The position numbers were made by a program, and so were the translations under genes. From positions 1 through 64,000 of the forward strand of contig JASNZF010000007.1 of the NCBI GenBank assembly GCA_048499805.1: DNA of 64,000 nucleotides. Direction: 5' to 3'. The notes beneath the pieces are model-generated. The model did not search any database and had not been told where the DNA came from. It was given only the letters and a program-made list of their open reading frames with translations. The stretch comes from JAWXBA01 sp048499805. Lineage in GTDB: Bacteria > Gemmatimonadota > Gemmatimonadetes > Gemmatimonadales > GWC2-71-9. This document shows positions 35,028 to 43,138 of the stretch, in pieces; position 1 is the first letter of the stretch, and each line of letters opens with the position of its first letter.

Positions 35028-36371
35028 ATGTCCACACGGATTCCGCTCCTCCTTGCCCTGCTGGCGTGCCCCGCCGTTGCCCTTGAGGGCCAGGAACCGG
35101 CCAAGGTCAGCTACGAGACCTACACCCTGCCCAACGGGCTCCGGGTGATCCTTTCGCCCGACCCCACTGTGCAGGTCGTGACGGTGAACGTCTGGTACGA
35201 CGTCGGCTCGCGGAACGAGAAGCCGGGCCTCACCGGGTTCGCCCACTTGTTCGAGCACATGATGTTCCAAGGCTCGGCCAACGTTGGCAAGGGCGAGCAC
35301 TTCCAGCTGGTGGAACGGGCCGGGGGCAACCTGAACGGCAGCACCGCCGCCGACCGGACCAACTACTACCAGACGCTGCCGTCGAACCGGCTCAACCTGG
35401 GGCTGTGGCTCGAGGCGGACCGGATGCGGTCGCTGGCCGTCACCGACTCGAACCTCGACAACCAGCGGGAGGCGGTCAAGGAGGAGCGTCGGCTGCGGAT
35501 CGACAACCAGCCCTACGTCGGGGCGTTCCAGCAGGCCATCGTGTCGGTCTACGACTCGGCGACCTGCTTCGCCTACGGGCACGAGACCATCGGCTCGATG
35601 GAGGACCTCAACGCCGCCACGACTGCCGACGTGAAGGCGTTCTTCGACCTTTACTATGCGCCCAACAACGCCGTCCTCACGGTGACCGGGGACTTCTCTC
35701 CTCCCGAGGCCAAGGCGCTGATCCAGCAGTACTTCGGAGACATCCCGCGGGGCCAGACTCCTCCGCCGGTGGAATGCAACCAGCCGTTCAGCACCGGGGA
35801 GCGCCGGTTGCGGGTTCCCGATGCGAAGGCGACCCTGCCCGCGGTGGCGGTCCTCTATCGGACCCCGCCGGCGCCCAGCCCCGACACCCCGGCCCTGACG
35901 CTGCTCGCCTCGATCCTGGGTGAGGGCGAGAGCAGCCGGCTGAACGTGTCGCTGGTGCGCGACTCTCGCGCCGCCGTGGCCGTGCAGGCCCTGCAGCTCG
36001 GCGACCAGCGCGGACCCGGTGCCCTGGTGGCGCTGGGCATCGCCAACCAGGGGGTGAGCGCCGACTCGGTCGAGCAGCTGCTGCGCGCCCAGATTGCGAG
36101 GATTGCGGCCGAGGGCGTGACGGCCGAGGAACTGACCAAGGCCAAGAATCTCTACCGCTCGACCCAGATCGCCAGCCGCCAGAGTACGATGGGGGTGGCC
36201 GAGGCGCTCCAGACCGCCAACATGATCTACGGCGACCCGGAAGCGGTGAACACCCGATTCGCCCCGTTCATGCAGGTCACGATCGAGGACATCCGCCGGG
36301 TGGCGCGGACCTACCTGCAGGCCAACAACTCGGTGATGGTGCTGATCGCACCGCCGGAGGTGACCCCATGA
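35028..36371 (+). CDS. exported M16 zinc metallopeptidase (catalytic subunit)
   Basis: The 447-aa protein has a signal peptide (PLLLALLACPAVALEGQ). An M16 domain follows with the inverted zinc motif HLFEH in GFAHLFEHMMFQG and the distal ligand Glu in EAVKEERR. The second M16-like half is inactive, as is normal. ATG 35028 has AAGGA 4 nt upstream. The next gene overlaps by ATGA and encodes an M16 homologue without the zinc motif, so a heterodimer like mitochondrial processing peptidase is likely. Confidence 0.9.
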   Translation: MSTRIPLLLALLACPAVALEGQEPAKVSYETYTLPNGLRVILSPDPTVQVVTVNVWYDVGSRNEKPGLTGFAHLFEHMMFQGSANVGKGEHFQLVERAGGNLNGSTAADRTNYYQTLPSNRLNLGLWLEADRMRSLAVTDSNLDNQREAVKEERRLRIDNQPYVGAFQQAIVSVYDSATCFAYGHETIGSMEDLNAATTADVKAFFDLYYAPNNAVLTVTGDFSPPEAKALIQQYFGDIPRGQTPPPVECNQPFSTGERRLRVPDAKATLPAVAVLYRTPPAPSPDTPALTLLASILGEGESSRLNVSLVRDSRAAVAVQALQLGDQRGPGALVALGIANQGVSADSVEQLLRAQIARIAAEGVTAEELTKAKNLYRSTQIASRQSTMGVAEALQTANMIYGDPEAVNTRFAPFMQVTIEDIRRVARTYLQANNSVMVLIAPPEVTP

Positions 36372-38476
36372 GCCGTGCCTGCCTGAGACTCGCCGCAGTG
36401 GCCACCCTGGCGCTGCCGATGCCGCTCGCCGCGCAGGGCTATCCCACGTCACCTCCGGTGGCGGGCCCCGTGCGCCCGATGCCCTTCCCGCCTTTCCAGG
36501 AGGCGCGCCTCTCCAACGGCCTCCGGATGATCCTGGTGGAATCGGCCAAGCAGCCGGTGGTGTCGCTGTCCCTGTCGTTCGCCGCCGGTGATGCCTACGA
36601 CCCCGAGGGACGCGAGGGTCTGGCCGAGATGGTGGCCGGGCTGCTGACCAAGGGGGCCGGCACCCGGACCGCGGAGCAGATCGCCGCCACCATCGAGGGA
36701 GTGGGCGGGACGCTGGCCGCCTCCACCGGCCCGGACTTCCTGACCATCAGCGCGTACGTCCTTGCGCCCCAGGCGGAGCTGGCCCTCTCGCTGATGGCCG
36801 ACGCCGTCATGCGGCCGACCTTTGCGGCCTCGGAGGTGGAGCTGTACCGGACCCAGGCGCTCTCGGGGCTGCAACTGGAGCAGTCGGACCCCGCGGCGCT
36901 GGGCGACCGGTTCCTGGCCCGCACGCTGTACGGGGCGCATCCGTATGCGCGCCGCCCCACCCCGGCGTCCGCCCGGGCCATCACCCGGGACGACATCGTG
37001 GCCTACGGGCAGCGGATGCTGCGCCCCGATGGTGCGCTGCTGGTGATTGCTGGCGCGATGACGCTTCCCGACGCCCGCCGGCTGGCCGAGGCGAGCTTTG
37101 CGGGCTGGACTGGCAGCGCCCCGGTGGCCGCGGCGTTCCCCGCGCCCCCGGCGCGGGCGGCCCGCGAGATCCTCCTGGTGCACCGGGCCGGATCGGTGCA
37201 GGCCAACATCCTGGTGGGCAACGTCACCTTCCCGCCGACCCACCCGCAGCAGTACGCTGCACGGCTCGCCAACCACGTCCTTGGTGGTGGCTCGGACAGC
37301 CGGCTCTTCGCGATCCTGCGCGAGGAGAAGGGCTGGACCTACGGCGCCTACTCGAGTCTCAACCGGGCGCGCGGCGTGGGGAGCTTCACCGCCACGGCGG
37401 AGGTGCGCAATGAGGTCGCCGATTCCTCGCTCCGCGAGATGCTCCACCAGATGGAGCGGATCACCACCGAGCCGATCCCGGCCACGGAGCTCGAGGCGGC
37501 CCGCGGGGCCCTGGTGGGCCGCTTCCCGCTGACGGTCGAGACGGTGCAGCAGGTGGCGAGCCAGGTGACGAACTCGATCCTCCTGGGCCTGCCGCAGGAC
37601 TATCTCTCGACCTACCGGACCCGGCTGGCTGCGGTGACCGCGGCCCAGGCGCTCGACGGCGCCCGGGCCGCGATCCAGCCGGCCAGCGCGGCGATCGTCG
37701 TGGTGGGCGACGCCAAGGTGCTGCTCGACGGCCTGGCGGCAATTGGCCCGGTGCGGGTGGTGGGGACCGATGGAGCCGAGGTACCGCCGGAGCAGCTGAT
37801 GGGCACGGCGATCGCCGGCCCGGCCCTCGATCTCGGGACGGTCGTGGCGAGCCGGGACAGCTTTGCGATCATGGTCCAGGGGAATCCGATGGGCACCCAG
37901 GTGACCGAATTCTCGCAGGCCGCCGGCGGGTTCCTCTACGCCGACGAGACCCGGATCCCGGTGGCCGGCATGGAGCAGAGCACCGAGGTGGTGATGAGCG
38001 CGAACGGCTCGGTGCTCTCGGTGACCCAGCGGGGCAAGGCCGCCGGCAACGAGACCACGATAGACGTCACCGTGTCCGCCGGCCGGGCGACCGGCAAGGC
38101 ATCGGGTCCCCAGCCCCCGGCCGGGGCCTTCGGCTCGGTGGACATCAACTCCCCGGTCCCCCCGGGAACCCTGGACGACAACACGCTGACGGCGATCGTG
38201 GGTGCGCTTCCCTGGGCAGCCGGGGCGTCGTGGACGCTGAGCATGCTGAGCAGCGGCTCGGGCGAGGTGCGGCAGGTGACCCTCGAGGTCACGGGGACGG
38301 AGACGATCACCGTGCCCGCCGGCTCGTTCGAGGTCTTCCGCGCCGAGCTGACCGGCGGACCCAGCCCGGTGACAGTATTCGTCACCACCGCGGCACCGCA
38401 CCATGTGGTCAAGGTGGCCCCGGCGGGTGCGCCGATCGAGATCGTGCTGGTGAAGCGCACGCCCGCGGCTCCCTGA
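36368..38476 (+). CDS. M16-like non-catalytic subunit with extra C-terminal domain
   Basis: The 702-aa protein has a signal peptide ending in LAAQ. Two M16 domains (about 40-460) follow, in which the HxxEH position reads EGLAEMVAGL, so zinc binding is lost. GGGSDSRLFAILREEKGWTYGAYS is the usual M16 C-half motif. About 220 further residues form a beta-rich domain (from about 480) with repeated TxTxxVPAGSFEVFRAEL-type strands resembling DUF3108-like lipid or sugar-binding proteins. It is translationally coupled to the catalytic M16 gene. Confidence 0.87.
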   Translation: MSRACLRLAAVATLALPMPLAAQGYPTSPPVAGPVRPMPFPPFQEARLSNGLRMILVESAKQPVVSLSLSFAAGDAYDPEGREGLAEMVAGLLTKGAGTRTAEQIAATIEGVGGTLAASTGPDFLTISAYVLAPQAELALSLMADAVMRPTFAASEVELYRTQALSGLQLEQSDPAALGDRFLARTLYGAHPYARRPTPASARAITRDDIVAYGQRMLRPDGALLVIAGAMTLPDARRLAEASFAGWTGSAPVAAAFPAPPARAAREILLVHRAGSVQANILVGNVTFPPTHPQQYAARLANHVLGGGSDSRLFAILREEKGWTYGAYSSLNRARGVGSFTATAEVRNEVADSSLREMLHQMERITTEPIPATELEAARGALVGRFPLTVETVQQVASQVTNSILLGLPQDYLSTYRTRLAAVTAAQALDGARAAIQPASAAIVVVGDAKVLLDGLAAIGPVRVVGTDGAEVPPEQLMGTAIAGPALDLGTVVASRDSFAIMVQGNPMGTQVTEFSQAAGGFLYADETRIPVAGMEQSTEVVMSANGSVLSVTQRGKAAGNETTIDVTVSAGRATGKASGPQPPAGAFGSVDINSPVPPGTLDDNTLTAIVGALPWAAGASWTLSMLSSGSGEVRQVTLEVTGTETITVPAGSFEVFRAELTGGPSPVTVFVTTAAPHHVVKVAPAGAPIEIVLVKRTPAAP

Positions 38477-38507
38477 CACCCGGCCCGCCGGCCAGGCACC
38501 AGGCACG

Positions 38508-38529
38508 GGGCGATCCGCGAGGATCGCCC
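38508..38529 (+). terminator. rho-independent terminator of the M16 operon
   Basis: GGGCGATCC and GGATCGCCC form a 9-bp stem with a 4-nt loop, followed by TTGTGCTTT, about 30 nt after the stop codon. Confidence 0.65.
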
Positions 38530-38564
38530 TTGTGCTTTCCCACCCGCCCCACGAAAATGGCGCA

Positions 38565-39692
38565 ATGCTGAATCTCGCCGAGCGTTCCGTCCTCGACGCC
38601 GCCAAGCCCGGCCTCGTGGTCCATTCCGATGCTGCGCTCAACGCCGAGACGCCGCTGCGGTTGCTGGACGCCGCCCTCACCCCGGTTGCCGCCTTCTTCG
38701 TCCGGAACAACGGGGCGCTTCCCGCCCCGCCGACCGGCGAGTGGAGGCTGGCGATCGACGGCGAGGTGGAGCGCCCCCTCACCCTCGACTTGGCCGAGTT
38801 GCAGGCGCAGTTCCCGGTCGTTCGGGTGACCGCCGTCCTCGAATGCGCGGGGAATGGGCGCGCCGGGTTCCGCGCGCCCACCGACGGCCTGCAGTGGTCG
38901 CTGGGCGCCGTTGGGTGCGCCGAGTGGACGGGGGTGCGCATGGCCGACGTGCTGCGCGCCGCTGGCGTCCGGCCGGGAGCCCAATATGTCGCGCACCACA
39001 GCCCGGACCTGGCCACCCAGGGCCCGCCCGGCCCCGCCATTTCGCGGGGCCTGCCGCTGGCCAAGGCCCTGGCGCCGGAAACCCTGCTGGCCTTCGAGAT
39101 GAACGGAGCGCCGCTCACCCTCCTGCACGGCGCTCCCCTGCGGGTGGTTGCGCCGGGGTTCCCCGGATCGGCCTGGCAGAAGTGGCTCACCCGGCTGGAG
39201 GTGCGCGACCGGGAACATGACGGGATGAAGATGAATGGAACCGACTACCGCCTGCCACGAGTTCCCCTCGAACCCGGCAAGCCCTGGGGTGACACACCCT
39301 TCGACGTGATCACCGACATGCCGGTCCGGGCAATGATCACCTCACCGCTGGCTGGCTTCGCCCTCGGGCCCGGGGATCCGCTCGCGGTGCGCGGGTTCGC
39401 CTGGGGTGGTCATGTACCGCCGGCCCGGGTGGAGGTCTCGGCGGACGGCGGGGCGAGCTGGACCGCAGCCGAGCTGGAATCCGGCCCAGAGGGAATGGCC
39501 TTCGCCTGGCGGCGGTTCGCCGCTGAATTGCCGTCCCCGGCGCCGGGACAAGTGCAGTTGATGGCGCGGGCCACCGACCAGCTCGGCCGAAGCCAGCCGC
39601 TCGACTCGGCGCCATGGAACCCACGTGGCTACTGCAACAACGGGGTTCAGGTGGTGGTTGGGGAGGTGGGTGGGGGGAGAGGTGAGGGGTAA
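38565..39692 (+). CDS. sulfite oxidase-family molybdopterin oxidoreductase
   Basis: The 375-aa protein has the molybdopterin domain (about 45-240) with the molybdenum-ligand Cys in LECAGNGR and the GCAEWTGV, HSPDLATQGPP and GAPLRVVAPGFPGSAWQKWL motifs. An Ig-like dimerisation domain (about 265-370) follows with ARVEVSADGGASW. There is no heme domain and, unusually, no Tat or Sec signal, which suggests a cytosolic enzyme. ATG 38565 is used. The last seven residues and the stop codon come from a tandem heptamer array. Confidence 0.87.
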   Translation: MLNLAERSVLDAAKPGLVVHSDAALNAETPLRLLDAALTPVAAFFVRNNGALPAPPTGEWRLAIDGEVERPLTLDLAELQAQFPVVRVTAVLECAGNGRAGFRAPTDGLQWSLGAVGCAEWTGVRMADVLRAAGVRPGAQYVAHHSPDLATQGPPGPAISRGLPLAKALAPETLLAFEMNGAPLTLLHGAPLRVVAPGFPGSAWQKWLTRLEVRDREHDGMKMNGTDYRLPRVPLEPGKPWGDTPFDVITDMPVRAMITSPLAGFALGPGDPLAVRGFAWGGHVPPARVEVSADGGASWTAAELESGPEGMAFAWRRFAAELPSPAPGQVQLMARATDQLGRSQPLDSAPWNPRGYCNNGVQVVVGEVGGGRGEG

Positions 39693-39769
39693 GAGGTGAG
39701 AGGTAAGAGGTAAGAGGTGTGAAGGGAGAAGGGAGAAGGGAGAAGGGAGAAGGGAGAAGCCAGAAGGGC
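39679..39769. repeat. uninterrupted array of 13 heptamers (GAGGTAA then GAAGGGA)
   Basis: The unit changes from GAGGTGA/GAGGTAA (six copies) to GAAGGGA (five identical copies), then two decayed ones, without losing the 7-nt phase. It starts inside the 3' end of the sulfite-oxidase gene and fills the convergent gap to 39818. Confidence 0.9.
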
Positions 39770-39817
39770 TGGGGGGCGGAGCCCGCCCCCCTCTTTGCGT
39801 CCCGCGGCAGTGGCTGG

Positions 39818-40183
39818 CTAGTCCTTCGGGTTCTCCACCTCGACCTCCATCTCAACCTCGACCTCGACCTCGGCGGCCTCGGGGGCGGGCTTCTCGTGGA
39901 CGCTGGGATTCTCGCCCTCTTCCTCGGCGATCTTCCGGTCGAGCTCCGAGATCTTGGCGGTGAGTTCGTCCATCCGGGCGATCAGCTCTTCCCACTTCCC
40001 GGCCTCAGGCTCGGTGCCCTTTTCGCGGGCGTAGGCGAGCAGGCCCAGCTTGTAGGCGGCCTTGCCCTTCTTGGCGACGAGGCCGGCCCGTTCGGCCTTG
40101 AGCTTGCTTTCCTCGAAGACCGAGCGGAGCCGCTCGCCCATCTCTTCCAGTTCGGCGTTGAGCCGGTCGAATACGGTGGACAT
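39818..40183 (-). CDS. coiled-coil protein of unknown function
   Basis: The 121-aa product is almost entirely helical and charged. Residues 1-50 are basic-acidic coiled coil with LKAERAGLVAKKGKAAYKLG, 60-90 a second heptad segment, and the tail alternates Glu and Val (EVEVEVEMEVEVEN). There is no signal peptide. I recognise no family. Codon usage matches its neighbours, supporting a real gene. Confidence 0.7.
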   Translation of the reverse strand: MSTVFDRLNAELEEMGERLRSVFEESKLKAERAGLVAKKGKAAYKLGLLAYAREKGTEPEAGKWEELIARMDELTAKISELDRKIAEEEGENPSVHEKPAPEAAEVEVEVEMEVEVENPKD

Positions 40184-40266
40184 GTCACGGCCTCCAGTCG
40201 GGGGGTGCGGGGTGGAACTGCACGTCGCTCCCTACGGAAACGGGCGGCAGGAGATTCACAATGAAA

Positions 40267-40290
40267 CGGGGCACCCGTGAGGATGCCCCG
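40267..40290 (-). terminator. terminator of rplU-rpmA
   Basis: CGGGGCA and TGCCCCG form a 7-bp stem with a 10-nt loop, followed on the minus strand by TTTCATT. It is about 28 nt after the rpmA stop. Confidence 0.6.
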
Positions 40291-40317
40291 CTTCGTGCTC
40301 TCGGTGGGTCTGGCAGG

Positions 40318-40590
40318 TCAGCCCGCTGCGGGCTCCGTCACCGGATAGACCGAGACCTTCTTGCGGCGCTTGTCCTTCTGCTCGAAGGTGACGACGCCGT
40401 CGGCAAGGGCAAAGAGGGTGTCGTCGTTGGCGCGCTTGACGTTCTTGCCGGGATGGAACACCGTGCCGCGCTGGCGGACGATGATGTTCCCCGCGATGAC
40501 GTGCTCGCCTCCGAACTTCTTGACGCCGAGGTACTGGGGATTGCTGTTCCGGCCGTTGCGGCTGGAGCCTACGCCCTTCTTATGTGCCAT
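40318..40590 (-). CDS. rpmA: 50S ribosomal protein L27
   Basis: The 90-aa protein starts MAHKKGVGSSRNGRNS, lacking the cleavable N-terminal extension of Firmicutes L27. It continues with the family motifs GNIIVRQRGTVFHPGKNV and DDTLFALADGVV. It is 3 nt downstream of rplU, the universal L21-L27 pair. Confidence 0.97.
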   Translation of the reverse strand: MAHKKGVGSSRNGRNSNPQYLGVKKFGGEHVIAGNIIVRQRGTVFHPGKNVKRANDDTLFALADGVVTFEQKDKRRKKVSVYPVTEPAAG

Positions 40591-40593
40591 GGG

Positions 40594-40908
40594 TCAGCCC
40601 ACCTTGACGTCGGTCACGCGGATCTCGGTGAACTTGGCGCGGTGCCCGGTCTTGCGCCGATAGTTCTTCCGCCGCTTGAACTTGAACACGTAGATCTTCT
40701 TTTCCTTGCCGTCCCCGATGACCTCGGCCTCGACCTGGGCGCCGGGCACGGTCGGGGTGCCGCAGCGGATGGTCTCGCCGTCCGAGCTGAGGAGCACCTG
40801 GTCGAAGGTGACCTTGGCGCCGGGCTCCTGGTGCATGAGCGGGAGGCGGAGCGTCTTGCCCTTTTCGGCCCGGAACTGCTTGCCGAGGGCACTGAAAATC
40901 GCGTACAT
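40594..40908 (-). CDS. rplU: 50S ribosomal protein L21
   Basis: The 104-aa protein has MYAIFSALGKQFRAEKG, VLLSSDGETIRCGTPTVPGA and the C-terminal RNA-binding KFKRRKNYRRKTGHRAKFTEI. ATG 40908 gives the family start. Promoter-like boxes lie about 45 nt upstream. Confidence 0.97.
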   Translation of the reverse strand: MYAIFSALGKQFRAEKGKTLRLPLMHQEPGAKVTFDQVLLSSDGETIRCGTPTVPGAQVEAEVIGDGKEKKIYVFKFKRRKNYRRKTGHRAKFTEIRVTDVKVG

Positions 40909-40949
40909 GGCGGTCCATCCATCAATTTGAGTCAACCAGCTAGCCTTTA

Positions 40950-40978
40950 AACCTATCCACCCCAATGTCTTGTCGCAA
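40950..40978 (-). promoter_or_regulatory. sigma70-type promoter for rplU-rpmA
   Basis: TTGCGA (40973-40978) and TAGGTT (40950-40955) have a 17-nt spacer on the minus strand, about 45 nt before the rplU ATG. Confidence 0.45.
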
Positions 40979-40986
40979 GGGGGGAT

Positions 40987-41026
40987 GGGCAGCCGGGCAG
41001 CCGGGCAGGCGGGCAGGCGGGCAGCC
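40987..41026. repeat. tandem octamer array, 5 x GGGCAGCC/GGGCAGGC
   Basis: Five uninterrupted octamers with one variable base lie 10 nt after the rng stop codon and just upstream of the rplU promoter. Confidence 0.85.
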
Positions 41027-41035
41027 GGACCGAGG

Positions 41036-42655
41036 CTAAGCCACGGCGTAAAGTTCGGTCACGTCCCGGCCGGCAGGTCGGCTCATGAGCCGGAATTCGT
41101 CGAGGTGCATCATCGGGTCGTCCCGGAGTTCGATCTCCATCCCGATCCCCCGGGCCAACTGGCCGAGCAGCTTCGGTTCCTCTTCCAGGAGGTAGAGGGC
41201 AACCTCGGGGTGGAGCCGGACGGCGAGGGCCCGTTCCCGCCGGTCATGCCCGACCCGCCGGAGGGAGCGCTCCAGCCGGCGGGCCACCACCTCGGGGGTG
41301 AAGACCCGGCCGGAGCCGAGGCAGGTGGGGCAGTCGGTGGTCATGCTGGCATAGAGCGAGGGGCGGATTCGCTGCCGGGTCATCTCGATCAGTCCGAGCT
41401 CGGAGACGGCGAAGGCCTTGGTCCGGGCCCGGTCGCGGGCGAGGTGATTGCGGAGCTCCTGGAGGACCTTCTCCCGGTTGGCCCTGGTCTCCATGTCGAT
41501 GAAGTCGCAGATGATGATCCCGCCGAGGTCGCGGAGCCGGAGCTGCCGAGCGATCTCGCGGGAGGCCTCGATGTTGGTCCGGAGGATGGTCTTTTCGGGG
41601 TCCTTCTTGCCGGTGTAGCGACCGGTGTTGACGTCGATGGCGACGAGGGCCTCGGTCTGCTGGATGACCAGCGACCCGCCGGTGGGCAGCTCGACCCGGG
41701 CCCGGAAGAGGTCCTTGATCTCGCCCTCGATCCCGAACCGGTCGAAGAGGGGGGCGTTCTCGGTGTAGAGATGGACCCGGCTCATCAGCTCCGGGTCGAC
41801 CGACTGCAGGTACCCCTCGACCTCATTGTGGAGCTCGCGGGAGTCGACGTGGAGGGCGTCGACCTTGTCGCTGAAGACGTCCCGAATCAGGGAGCGGGTC
41901 AGCGAGGTTTCGCGCTGGAGCAGCGCCGGCGCGCGGCGGACGTAGAGCTGCTTGCGCTTGATCTTGCGCCACTGGTTGAGCAGCGAGGTGATCTCGCGGT
42001 TGAAGTGCTCCTCGGTGACCCCCTCGGCGACCGTGCGCACGATCACCCCGCCGGACTCCGGCGGGAGCAGGCGGGTGACCATCTCGCGGAGGCGGGCGCG
42101 TTGTTCGCGGCTCTCGATCTTGCGGCTGACCCCGACGCGGGAGGCGTACGGCATGTAGACCAGGAAACGGCCCGGAATGGAGATCTGGGCGGTGACCCGG
42201 CACCCCTTGGTGCTGATCGGTTCCTTGGTGACCTGGACCGGGAGGGTCTGGCCCTTCTTGAGGATCTCGGCGATGTCGGGGATGGCCCGGCGGCCGCCGA
42301 CCTCGCGCTGACGGGGTTCGGCGCGGCCGTTCCCGCCGCGGCGCCCGCGCTCCTCCACCGCTTCCTCGCCCTCGGCGGCAGCCTCGTGGGCGAGGTCGGC
42401 CTCGTCGTCATCGTCCTCCTCGTCCTCTGGCTCGAGGAGGTCGGAGGCGTGGAGGAAGGCGCTCTTTTCCAGCCCGATGTCTACAAAGGCAGCCTGGATC
42501 CCGGGCAGGACCGCTTCGACCTTGCCCAGGTAGATGTCACCGACCGTCCGACGGTGGTCGGGACGGTCGACGAGGAGTTCGACCAGGCGGTCGTCCTCGA
42601 GGATGGCCACGCGGGTCTCCCGCTGGCCTCCGTTGATCAGGATCTCGCGCTTCAA
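41036..42655 (-). CDS. rng: ribonuclease E/G family endoribonuclease
   Basis: The 539-aa enzyme has an S1 domain (about 35-75, GDIYLGKVEAVLPGIQAAFVDIG). Its RNase H-like catalytic part has metal Asp residues in AIDVNTGRY and IICDFIDME, and the zinc-link CPTCLGSG. An acidic then basic insert (about 75-125, EPEDEEDDDDEAD) interrupts the S1 region. There is no long RNase E scaffold, so it is RNase G-like in size. The TTG at 42655 has GGAG 6 nt upstream. Confidence 0.93.
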   Translation of the reverse strand: MKREILINGGQRETRVAILEDDRLVELLVDRPDHRRTVGDIYLGKVEAVLPGIQAAFVDIGLEKSAFLHASDLLEPEDEEDDDDEADLAHEAAAEGEEAVEERGRRGGNGRAEPRQREVGGRRAIPDIAEILKKGQTLPVQVTKEPISTKGCRVTAQISIPGRFLVYMPYASRVGVSRKIESREQRARLREMVTRLLPPESGGVIVRTVAEGVTEEHFNREITSLLNQWRKIKRKQLYVRRAPALLQRETSLTRSLIRDVFSDKVDALHVDSRELHNEVEGYLQSVDPELMSRVHLYTENAPLFDRFGIEGEIKDLFRARVELPTGGSLVIQQTEALVAIDVNTGRYTGKKDPEKTILRTNIEASREIARQLRLRDLGGIIICDFIDMETRANREKVLQELRNHLARDRARTKAFAVSELGLIEMTRQRIRPSLYASMTTDCPTCLGSGRVFTPEVVARRLERSLRRVGHDRRERALAVRLHPEVALYLLEEEPKLLGQLARGIGMEIELRDDPMMHLDEFRLMSRPAGRDVTELYAVA

Positions 42656-42977
42656 GGGGGTCTCCGAACAGTATCGAGTGGAAACGCCCCGCGGCATCCC
42701 AACCGCTGCCATCACCTGGCAGGCGCCCCCCGAGAGCCGGTCCTCGCGGCATCCCATCGGCGGATCCCGTGCAGGAAGCTGGGCTGGCTGGGCCCGGGGC
42801 TTCCGGCCGGCGACCGGACGGGGTTGTACCGGAGGACCGTCTCGTCAACGGTGTGGGGGGGGTGAGGATCCAACAGAGGCGTTCGAACAACTGGACCACG
42901 GAATGCAGCCACACGACAAAGCTCCCCCCGAGGGGGGAGCTGGCCATCGCGGAACGAGCCTCGAGCGCGAGCTGCAT
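42656..42977 (-). promoter_or_regulatory. long 5' leader of rng with strong hairpin
   Basis: From the predicted transcription start near 42977 to the TTG at 42655 is about 320 nt without a recognisable gene. It contains the near-perfect palindrome AGCTCCCCCC/GGGGGGAGCT (42920-42941). RNase E of Escherichia coli autoregulates through a long structured leader. The same role here is inference. Confidence 0.45.
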
Positions 42978-42983
42978 ACCGCA

Positions 42984-43012
42984 AATCTAGGTATGGCAGG
43001 GGGTTAGGGCAA
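42984..43012 (-). promoter_or_regulatory. sigma70-type promoter for rng
   Basis: TTGCCC (43007-43012) and TAGATT (42984-42989) are 17 nt apart on the minus strand. Confidence 0.5.
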
Positions 43013-43040
43013 TAGTGTGAGCGGGGTCACAGAGGAGCCA

Positions 43041-43137
43041 GGGGCTAGGGACTGGGGACTGGGGGAGCTGAAGGCCGGCTTGAACCTATTTATCCGCCTG
43101 ACTCGCTAGTCCCCAGCCCCTAGCCGCTAGACCCTCC
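43041..43137. repeat. pair of inverted CTAGGGA-type heptamer arrays
   Basis: Forward units (GGGGCTA, GGGACTG, GGGACTG) cover about 43041-43066 and inverted units (CTAGTCCCCAGCCCCTAG) about 43105-43130. A spacer of about 40 nt separates them. The structure begins 2 nt after the acyl-CoA dehydrogenase stop, the same layout as at 23316-23456. Confidence 0.75.
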
Positions 43138-43138
43138 C

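Noticed and set aside
36449..39190. 913-codon minus-strand open frame opposite the M16 and sulfite-oxidase genes
   Set aside because: It is antisense to three well-identified genes, is Arg/Gly/Pro-rich without domains and results from high GC content. The same applies to the long plus-strand frames at 3724-5703, 5429-7552 and 31428-33728.
42920..42941. Terminator of the acyl-CoA dehydrogenase gene
   Set aside because: A promoter-like pair lies between that gene and the palindrome, and the palindrome is followed only by TTTGT, so a role in the rng leader seemed more likely.
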